DNA of 5,700 nucleotides from Nitrospira defluvii (GTDB taxonomy: Bacteria; Nitrospirota; Nitrospiria; Nitrospirales; Nitrospiraceae). Where the stretch lies: assembly GCA_016199015.1 (NCBI GenBank), contig JACQHN010000223.1, positions 1-5,700 of the forward strand, given 5' to 3'. The notes below the pieces were generated by a model. It ran no database searches and was not told where the DNA came from. It saw nothing but the letters and a program-made list of their open reading frames with translations. Position numbers and translations under genes: made by a program. Positions 1 through 4,948 of this stretch are shown here, in pieces (the stretch's first letter is position 1; each line of letters opens with the position of its first letter).

Positions 1-1146
1 CTGGACGGCGAGGACAAGGACTTCGGCTACATCGTGGACTACAAGGACCTGTTCAAGAAGGTGGAGAACGCCATCGCGGTCTATACCTCCGAGCTGGATC
101 ACAGCGCAGGCGGTGCCGATCCCGAGGTGCTGCTGCAGGATCGCCTTAAGAAAGGGAAGGAACGGCTCGACCATGCGCTGGACACCCTCGCCCTGTTCTG
201 CGAGCCGGTGGAACCGCCGAAGGGCGAGCTGGAGCACATTCACTATTTTTGCGGCAACACGGAGATCCCGGCTGACCTGCAGGAACGGGAACCGCAGCGA
301 GCGGGGCTCTACAAGGCGACTGTGGCGCTGGTGCGCGCCTACGCCAACATCGCCGACGAACTGGATAGAGCAGGATATAACGAGGCAGACATCAGCCGTA
401 TCAAGCTGCAGCTCGACCAGTACCTGAATGTGCGCGAGATCATCCGCAGGGCCAGCGGGGAAAGCCTGGACCTGAAAGCCTACGAAGCGGACATGCGGCA
501 CCTCATCGATACCTACATCGAGGCCGATGAACCGAGGAAGATTTCCCCCTTCGACAACATGGGCCTGCTGGAGTTGATCGTGAAGTCCGACATTGCCAAT
601 GCCATCGCCACGCAGCTAGGCGGCCTGAAGGGCAACCAGGATGCCATTGCCGAGACCATCGAGAACAACGTCCGCCGCAAGATCGTTAAGGAGCACCTGA
701 ACGATCCGGCTTACTACGAGAAGATGTCAGCGTTGCTCGACGCGATCATCGCGGCCCGCAAGGCGAAGGCCATCGAATATGAAGACTACCTGAGGCGCAT
801 CGCCGAACTGGCGAAGAAAGTGGATGCCGGACAGGCGGAGGATATGCCTGTGCAGTTGCATACGCCAGGACGCCGCGCCCTCTATCACAACCTCAAGCGG
901 GGGGCCACATTTGACAATGTGAGGGGTGCGGCCGAGTCTCCCACTCCTTATGGGAATGCGACCAAGGATGAGGTGCTGGAACTTGCGATCAAGATCGACG
1001 ACACGGTCAAACGCACCAGGCCGGACGGCTGGCGGGGAGTTCAAGCCCGTGAGCGAGTGATCAAAGCTGCCTTGTATGGAATCTTGCAGGAAGTGGCCGA
1101 GGTAGAGCGCATCTTCCTTATCATCAAGCAACAGAAGGAATACTGA
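1..1146 (+). CDS. hsdR: Type I restriction enzyme R subunit (HsdR), C-terminal part, 5' end outside window
   Basis: HsdR is the motor and endonuclease subunit of type I restriction-modification complexes. It binds the HsdM/HsdS methylase core, translocates unmethylated DNA by ATP hydrolysis and cuts it at a distance. The reading frame is open from base 1, so the GTG at 34 is internal. The 381 visible residues contain the stretch FGYIVDYKDLFKKVENAI (residues 8-25), typical of the junction just after the helicase lobe in HsdR. A long helical, charged tail follows, ending in a segment (about residues 325-370) with IKIDDTVKRTRPDGWRG and ARERVIKAALYGIL, which is also HsdR-like. The nuclease and DEAD-box helicase domains must lie upstream, since full HsdR proteins are usually about 800-1,100 residues. 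The tail resembles the T1RH-like/DUF3387 C-terminal region, from memory. No frameshift is seen. The stop overlaps the start of the next gene, indicating one operon. Confidence 0.93.
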   Translation: MDGEDKDFGYIVDYKDLFKKVENAIAVYTSELDHSAGGADPEVLLQDRLKKGKERLDHALDTLALFCEPVEPPKGELEHIHYFCGNTEIPADLQEREPQRAGLYKATVALVRAYANIADELDRAGYNEADISRIKLQLDQYLNVREIIRRASGESLDLKAYEADMRHLIDTYIEADEPRKISPFDNMGLLELIVKSDIANAIATQLGGLKGNQDAIAETIENNVRRKIVKEHLNDPAYYEKMSALLDAIIAARKAKAIEYEDYLRRIAELAKKVDAGQAEDMPVQLHTPGRRALYHNLKRGATFDNVRGAAESPTPYGNATKDEVLELAIKIDDTVKRTRPDGWRGVQARERVIKAALYGILQEVAEVERIFLIIKQQKEY

Positions 1147-1862
1147 TGGTCACGCAGATCACACTGGGTGAGATCGACGTGGATGTGGTGAAGAAAGGCA
1201 TCAAGAACATCCACCTGAGTGTCTACCCTCCCACGGGCAAGGTGCGGATCTCCGCGCCGTTCCGAATGGGCCTGGACAACATCCGCCTGTTCGCCATTAC
1301 CAAGCTTGGCTGGATCAAGAACCAGCAGCACAAGCTGCGCGAACAAGCACGTGACCGCCCGCGCGAGTATCTCGACCGCGAGAGCCATTATGTGTGGGGG
1401 AAGCGCTACCTGCTCAAGGTGATTGAAAAAGAGGCGACGCCGGCGGTGGAGTTGCAACACAGCAGGATAGTGCTGAAGCTTCGCCCTTTCAGCAGTGCCG
1501 GGAACAGGCAAGCCATCCTCGAGGAGTGGTATCGCGAGCAGCTCAAAGCAGCCGTCCCAGCGTTGATCGCGAGATGGGAGCCGCTCATGCACATACAAGT
1601 GGCGAGGTTCTTCGTGCAACGGATGAAAACGCAGTGGGGCAGCTGCAGCCCTGCCGCCGGGAGCATCAGGCTCAACACGGAACTGGCAAAGAAGCCGGCG
1701 GAATGCCTCGAATACATCGTGGTGCACGAGATGGCGCACCTGCTGGAACCTACTCACAATAGCCGCTTCATCGCGTTGCTGGATCAATTCATGCCCAAGT
1801 GGCAGTTCTACCGGGACGAGCTCAACCGTTTGCCTGTCCGTCACGAGACGTGGGGATATTGA
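1146..1862 (+). CDS. YgjP/COG1451-type zinc-dependent metalloprotease coupled to hsdR
   Basis: This 238-residue protein is a predicted soluble zinc metallopeptidase of the YgjP-like (DUF45, COG1451, SprT/M48-related) family. The zinc-binding HExxH motif is HEMAH at residues 194-198, inside IVVHEMAHLLEPTH, with a probable third ligand at H204. The family signature WGSCS lies at 164-168, and the N-terminal half is the usual beta-rich region with KVRISAPF and WGKRYLL. Length is normal for the family, at about 230-240 residues. The ATG shares its A with the hsdR stop codon (TGATG), so translation is probably coupled and no separate promoter is needed. Genes of this family are often annotated directly after hsdR, so a role tied to restriction is likely. 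The substrate is unknown; turnover of restriction subunits or of bound protein is only an inference. There is no signal peptide. Confidence 0.92.
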   Translation: MVTQITLGEIDVDVVKKGIKNIHLSVYPPTGKVRISAPFRMGLDNIRLFAITKLGWIKNQQHKLREQARDRPREYLDRESHYVWGKRYLLKVIEKEATPAVELQHSRIVLKLRPFSSAGNRQAILEEWYREQLKAAVPALIARWEPLMHIQVARFFVQRMKTQWGSCSPAAGSIRLNTELAKKPAECLEYIVVHEMAHLLEPTHNSRFIALLDQFMPKWQFYRDELNRLPVRHETWGY

Positions 1863-2064
1863 AACAGCCACGACGAAACCGGGGCATGGCTTACAATCTG
1901 CCTCTGAATTCCAACTGACCGAGAATCCCCCGGTTGCCATAGCAAACACTGGATGTCGGGGCCTTCATCACACACAGCCAGGAAGAATACCTTCAGGCAG
2001 CACTTGCGGCAGCAGGCTGGCAGTGGCCTGGCTTTTTCCCCTCACCTCGCGTGAACACGCATTG
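1863..2064. other. Gap after the restriction operon, no convincing gene
   Basis: About 200 bases separate the metalloprotease stop from the ribosome binding site of the next small gene. An 8-base inverted repeat is present (AACCGGGG at 1877-1884 and CCCCGGTT at 1928-1935), but its 43-base loop and lack of a T-run make it a poor terminator. The frame from 1943 to 2065 is open and reads like protein (for example SQEEYLQAALAAAGW), but it is preceded directly by TAG and has no ATG, GTG or TTG start. It may be a gene remnant. No clear promoter was seen. Confidence 0.5.
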
Positions 2065-2071
2065 AAAGGAG
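2065..2071 (+). promoter_or_regulatory. Ribosome binding site that sets the GTG start at 2077
   Basis: AAAGGAG lies five bases before GTG 2077. An earlier in-frame GTG at 2023 has no comparable purine-rich site, so the shorter start is preferred. The stop TGA (2063-2065) of the open but start-less frame upstream abuts this site. Confidence 0.65.
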
Positions 2072-2076
2072 TCGCA

Positions 2077-2226
2077 GTGAAACAGGGTTATCGTTTGATC
2101 GTGGTGGACAAAGACGGTGTGCTGGTCTCGGAATACCAACTGAGGGGGAGCGACTTGGCTGATCCGGCGGCGTTCGTCGCGGCGCTCCAGCAGTCGATTG
2201 AGGATGTCGAAGACGAAGAGCCCTGA
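2077..2226 (+). CDS. Small acidic protein of unknown function (49 aa)
   Basis: This is a predicted 49-residue protein starting at GTG 2077, chosen because AAAGGAG sits five bases upstream. The N-terminal half reads KQGYRLIVVDKDGVLVSEYQ, which suggests two short beta strands joined by a turn. The C-terminal half (from about residue 25) is a likely amphipathic helix ending in the very acidic tail EDVEDEEP. There is no signal peptide, membrane segment or cysteine. I do not recognise the family. The gene lies between the restriction-metalloprotease operon and the caspase-like gene, about 215 bases after the former and 185 before the latter, all on the same strand. Small size and acidity would fit an inhibitor, antitoxin or adaptor, but nothing in the sequence shows this. 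It could also be a chance frame, though the ribosome binding site and balanced composition argue for a gene. Confidence 0.6.
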   Translation: MKQGYRLIVVDKDGVLVSEYQLRGSDLADPAAFVAALQQSIEDVEDEEP

Positions 2227-2317
2227 TAGATTGGGCCCCACGTTACGCGGTCACGCCTTCTGCCGCGCTCCTACGCGCGAAGAGCGGTGAAATACCAGCA
2301 TTTGCTCCCGCCCTCCG

Positions 2318-2346
2318 TTGACAGATTTCTCCCTAAAGACTACCGT
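2318..2346 (+). promoter_or_regulatory. Putative sigma-70 promoter of the caspase-like gene
   Basis: A perfect TTGACA (2318-2323) is followed after exactly 17 bases by TACCGT (2341-2346). The latter matches the -10 consensus only at its first, second and last positions. Transcription would start near 2353, leaving a leader of about 60 bases. The weak -10 box may mean low or activator-dependent expression. The gap 2227-2317 upstream shows no gene; a short CGCTC/GAGCG inverted repeat (2266-2286) is too weak to call a terminator. Confidence 0.5.
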
Positions 2347-2399
2347 ATCGCCATCTTACGATCTTGGATCTTGTCACCCCCGCGGCTCCCCGCCCACTC

Positions 2400-2406
2400 A
2401 AGGAGG
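2400..2406 (+). promoter_or_regulatory. Strong ribosome binding site that sets the caspase start at 2412
   Basis: AAGGAGG ends five bases before ATG 2412. The frame also has a TTG at 2364 with no such site, so the ATG is the better start and the extra 16 N-terminal residues are rejected. Confidence 0.85.
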
Positions 2407-2411
2407 TACGT

Positions 2412-3323
2412 ATGCCAAAAACCACTCCTTCATCAGCCGGCAAGGCAAAGGCCATGTCGTTACACATCGGCCTGAATGCAGTGAGCCCTGCCGCATACGG
2501 TGGCTGGAGCGGCCCACTCGCTGCCTGTGAGTTCGATGCCAAGGATATGGCGGCGATCGCCAAGTCGCGCAGCATGAAATCCACCCTGCTGTTGACCCAT
2601 AAAGGAACACGCGCCCATACCCTGGCTGCGATGCGAAAAGCCGCCAAGCGGTTAGGGAAGGGCGACTTCTTCTTCCTCACCTATTCGGGCCACGGCGGCC
2701 AAGTGCCCGACGTGACGGGAGAGGAAGCCGACAAGAAGGATGAGACCTGGTGCCTCTACGACGGTCAGCTCATCGACGACGAGTTGTACTTCGAATTGAG
2801 CCGCTTCGCGGCCGGGGTGCGCATTCTCGTCCTGTCCGACAGTTGCCATAGCGGTACCGTCACCCGTGCCATGCCACCGCAACTCGACGGCAACGTGTCG
2901 ACCGGGCGCTCCAAAATGATGCCGCTCGCCGTCGGCATCCGCACCTATCGCGAGCACCAAGCCTTTTACGACAAACTGCAACGAAACGTGGCGGAGGCCG
3001 CCGGAAAGGCTTCCGCGCCGGACCCGGACAGCATACTCGCTCAGATTGCCGTCAGCCCGCGGCTGACCGCGATCGCGAAACAGTTCAAACCGGCGGTGCT
3101 CCTGATCTCGGGCTGTCAGGACAACCAGACCTCCCTGGACGGCGACCACAACGGCGCGTTTACCGAACAATTGTTGAAGGTCTGGAATCACGGCGCCTAC
3201 CGCGGAAATTACGCAAAGTTCCATGCCGCCATCAAGGCTGGTCTACCGGCCAGCCAGACGCCGAATCTATTCACGCTTGGAGCCACGGCTCGTTTTGCGG
3301 GACAGCAGCCCTTCAATGTCTGA
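2412..3323 (+). CDS. Stand-alone caspase-like cysteine peptidase (C14, metacaspase/orthocaspase type)
   Basis: This 303-residue protein is a predicted cysteine endopeptidase of the caspase-haemoglobinase fold. The p20-like part runs from about residue 16 to 155. It has LHIGLNAV as the first strand, the catalytic histidine H94 in YSGHGGQ (91-97) and the nucleophile C145 in SDSCHSG (142-148). The p10-like part includes [12 protein letters not shown] (233-244) and GAFTEQLL (248-255), as usual for metacaspases. C39, D42, S92 and D143 match the positions that form the acidic S1 pocket of metacaspases, so cleavage after Arg or Lys is expected, not after Asp. No signal peptide, membrane segment or added effector or sensor domain is seen; the protein is nearly all peptidase. 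About 80 residues between C145 and the p10 part (155-230) may hold an inter-subunit loop with basic processing sites. It has its own promoter and a strong ribosome binding site. A role in regulated cell death or defence is inferred from family and neighbours only. Confidence 0.93.
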   Translation: MPKTTPSSAGKAKAMSLHIGLNAVSPAAYGGWSGPLAACEFDAKDMAAIAKSRSMKSTLLLTHKGTRAHTLAAMRKAAKRLGKGDFFFLTYSGHGGQVPDVTGEEADKKDETWCLYDGQLIDDELYFELSRFAAGVRILVLSDSCHSGTVTRAMPPQLDGNVSTGRSKMMPLAVGIRTYREHQAFYDKLQRNVAEAAGKASAPDPDSILAQIAVSPRLTAIAKQFKPAVLLISGCQDNQTSLDGDHNGAFTEQLLKVWNHGAYRGNYAKFHAAIKAGLPASQTPNLFTLGATARFAGQQPFNV

Positions 3324-3407
3324 TAGGCCTGCACGCTGCCTGACTGCCTAGGCTGCCGCTGCCCTGTCATTGCATCGCATAGAGAGTTGCAGTAGGCTCT
3401 TTATGCT

Positions 3408-3584
3408 GTGGAACATTTCTTCACGTGCCCTTCTTGCGGTGCAGAGATCTCGATGGTGTTAGACCTCTCGGTTCATCGTCACACCTATGTCGAAGACTGT
3501 GAAGTCTGCTGCAATCCACTTGAGATCAGCTATGCCGTTGAAGACGAGGCCCTAGCACACTTCGAGGCTACGAGCCTGGAATAA
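3408..3584 (+). CDS. CPXCG-motif cysteine-rich small protein (58 aa)
   Basis: This 58-residue protein starts at GTG 3408 and begins MEHFFTCPSCGAEISM. It contains CPSCG (residues 7-11) and CEVCCNP (31-37). Together these form a likely four-cysteine zinc ribbon (C7, C10, C31, C34, with C35 extra). The layout and the motifs EHFFxCPxCG, ISMVLDLSV and YVEDCEVCC match the family annotated as CPXCG-motif cysteine-rich protein, whose function is unknown. An in-frame TAG at 3393-3395 limits the N-terminus, and the GTG gives the family's usual beginning. The ribosome binding site is weak (GTAGG at 3392-3396, 11 bases before the start). The gene ends 16 bases before the secreted-protein gene, so the two may share a transcript. 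It is probably a housekeeping gene unrelated to defence. Confidence 0.87.
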   Translation: MEHFFTCPSCGAEISMVLDLSVHRHTYVEDCEVCCNPLEISYAVEDEALAHFEATSLE

Positions 3585-3600
3585 CTGTGAGGATACGCTT

Positions 3601-4119
3601 ATGACCGTAAAACTCCTTGTTGGCGTCGCGGCAACTCTGTTCCTGCTCACGATGGTTGCCACTGTGAGCGCAGCGGATTTGACCGGCGGGTGGAAAGGAA
3701 CGCTCATCAGCGCGGACGGCAGTCAGGCTGAGGTCCAAATCGATTTTAGTCCACAGGGCTTTCCCCTCTATGCCTACACGAACAATAAAGGAGTCGCGCG
3801 GCAGGTTGAATTGTCCCACGTCGGGCAAACGGTGGAATACGTGCCTCGGGGAGGCGGCGTGCAACGAATGGTGGTGAAGACTTTTGAAAAAGGACCGGGC
3901 CGACTGTCAGTGGGAATTGTCGGCTCCTTCGAACGGGCGAGCCAGGGCTATATGGATCAGCAACAAGAAATCGCTCTCTTTGAATATACCCTCGCTCCGG
4001 GAGGTTTGAACATGCGGGTGACGACGCGATCGACCGCTCACTTCGGCGATAAGGATATGATCGTAGGCGGCGATCCGAATTCGGTCGTCGCCGAGGGACT
4101 GTTACAAAAGCTGCATTGA
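3601..4119 (+). CDS. Secreted protein of unknown function (172 aa)
   Basis: This 172-residue protein has a classical signal peptide: a Lys at position 4, a hydrophobic core LLVGVAATLFLLTMVA (5-20) and a cleavage site after VSA (24) or VSAA (25). The mature part is cysteine-free and rich in predicted beta strands: LTGGWKGTLISADG at its start, then AEVQIDFSPQG, VGQTVEYVPRGG and ALFEYTLAPGGLNMRVTTRS. This looks like a small beta-sandwich or barrel domain, possibly periplasmic. No catalytic motif is visible and I do not recognise the family. The ATG follows GAGGA (3589-3593) with a seven-base spacer. It lies 16 bases after the CPXCG gene, likely in the same transcript. No obvious terminator follows. 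Signal peptide confidence is high; function is unknown. Confidence 0.87.
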   Translation: MTVKLLVGVAATLFLLTMVATVSAADLTGGWKGTLISADGSQAEVQIDFSPQGFPLYAYTNNKGVARQVELSHVGQTVEYVPRGGGVQRMVVKTFEKGPGRLSVGIVGSFERASQGYMDQQQEIALFEYTLAPGGLNMRVTTRSTAHFGDKDMIVGGDPNSVVAEGLLQKLH

Positions 4120-4370
4120 CTGACTCTCAGTTGGCCTGCCCTAAGTAGCGTAGCGCTCACGCATCACCACGTTCATAGACGGATTGGCGGAATCACCCTC
4201 TCGCCTGTCTTCATGACCGACATGCGCATCTCGCGCGTGCGTGGCACACGAAGCACGCCGCCATTCACCTGCGTTCCGAGGACGGCGTGGAACTCGCCGT
4301 TTTCTCGGTGACGCAGGTGATGACAGGAACCACCATACTCCGGTCAAAAACTGATGCAGCTGGCGCCGAA
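4120..4370. other. Intergenic stretch between convergent genes, possible gene debris
   Basis: About 250 bases lie between the secreted-protein stop and the 3' end of the minus-strand small basic gene. Several frames are open for 40-70 codons on both strands, for example plus-strand HAAIHLRSEDGVELAVFSV around 4254-4310. None has a ribosome binding site or a recognisable family. No good intrinsic terminator was found for either convergent gene. It may contain a decayed gene, but this cannot be shown here. Confidence 0.4.
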
Positions 4371-4469
4371 TCAGCGGCCCTTCTTCGCGCTCTTTTCGGC
4401 GCGCTTTTCCATGAGCGTCTTAGTGGGTTTCTTCTTGGTCGTTTTCTTCTGTTGCATGCCCTTCGCCAT
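4371..4469 (-). CDS. Very small lysine-rich protein (32 aa)
   Basis: On the minus strand, ATG at 4469-4467 opens a 32-residue frame ending in TGA at 4373-4371. The perfect AGGAGG (4481-4476) lies six bases upstream, which strongly supports a real gene despite its length. The protein starts MAKGMQQKKTTKKKPTK and ends EKRAEKSAKKGR. It has 11 Lys and 2 Arg, no cysteine and no hydrophobic segment, so it is probably disordered and nucleic-acid or ribosome binding. Similar tiny MAKG-type Lys-rich proteins are annotated as hypothetical in several bacterial phyla, from memory. Function is unknown. It is transcribed towards the secreted-protein gene. A pair of CAATCAT repeats lies 45-80 bases upstream of its start. 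Confidence 0.8.
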   Translation of the reverse strand: MAKGMQQKKTTKKKPTKTLMEKRAEKSAKKGR

Positions 4470-4475
4470 AACCTG

Positions 4476-4481
4476 CCTCCT
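4476..4481 (-). promoter_or_regulatory. Consensus ribosome binding site of the 32-aa gene
   Basis: The minus strand reads AGGAGG here, six bases from the ATG at 4469. This consensus site is the main reason for accepting such a short frame as a gene. Confidence 0.8.
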
Positions 4482-4933
4482 GTGATGGTTGAGTGAGTAG
4501 TACCCTGTCCACACCAATCATTGCTCCACGTTCATACACGCAATCATGAGCAAATGGAATAGGGAACGAGATTCCATAGGGCGCCCTCCGATCTCTCCCT
4601 CACCGACTCGTGCACGACTGCCCGCACCACCTTCTACGACGGCCACAAGCCTTTCGCGATCGTGATAACCTCATCGTGTTTCGGCGCCCCTTCGTCGGGG
4701 TCTTCGTGAGCGGCTTGTTCGGGGCAGTGTCGCGCGTGATTATTTCCGTCTGGGGCTATCACTTCAGGCCTCATCTCGTGCTCAGATTGAGTGGTCAGGC
4801 TGATCGGTAACCAGAGATGAGGGACCATCGCTGAGGGGAAGCACCGAAGCGAGTGCTGCAGAAACTGCGTCTTTTCTACCCCGATGAACCGGCCTGACCT
4901 ACAATGCCTGCTGAATGGGACAAGACCCACATC
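4482..4933. other. Long intergenic region before the NERD gene
   Basis: About 450 bases show no convincing gene. A minus-strand frame at 4774-4634 (46 residues, MRPEVIAPDGNNHARHC... to stop) has a plausible soluble composition but no ribosome binding site. A plus-strand frame overlapping it (4610-4810) looks like its shadow. Small repeats occur: CAATCAT at 4515-4521 and 4541-4547, and TTGCTC (4521-4526) opposed to GAGCAA (4548-4553). An AGCAC/GTGCT hairpin (4840-4857) is followed by GCAG-AAA-CTGC (4858-4868). A TACAAT box (4900-4905) could be a -10 element for the NERD gene, but no good -35 lies 16-18 bases upstream. Confidence 0.5.
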
Positions 4934-4940
4934 AGGAGGT
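4934..4940 (+). promoter_or_regulatory. Strong ribosome binding site of the NERD gene
   Basis: AGGAGGT stands eight bases before ATG 4949. It fixes the start of the frame that runs to the window end and includes the N-terminal membrane segments. Confidence 0.85.
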
Positions 4941-4948
4941 GCCCGCAA

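Noticed and set aside
1877..1935. AACCGGGG/CCCCGGTT inverted repeat considered as terminator of the restriction operon
   Set aside because: The loop is 43 bases and no T-run follows the second arm.
1041..1949. 302-codon minus-strand open frame across the metalloprotease gene
   Set aside because: It lies antisense to a clear HExxH protease with matching family motifs, has no ribosome binding site and reads as Arg/His/Leu-rich shadow sequence.
2364..2411. N-terminal extension of the caspase from TTG 2364
   Set aside because: There is no ribosome binding site there, while AAGGAGG is perfectly placed for ATG 2412; the extension would also begin very close to the predicted transcription start.
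2652..3224. 190-codon minus-strand open frame across the caspase gene
   Set aside because: It is fully antisense to a well-supported peptidase and has no family resemblance.
3324..3365. Four CTGCC copies and the palindrome GCCTAGGC after the caspase gene, considered as terminator or repeat array
   Set aside because: The copies have irregular spacing (8, 9 and 6 bases), stems are short and no T-run follows.
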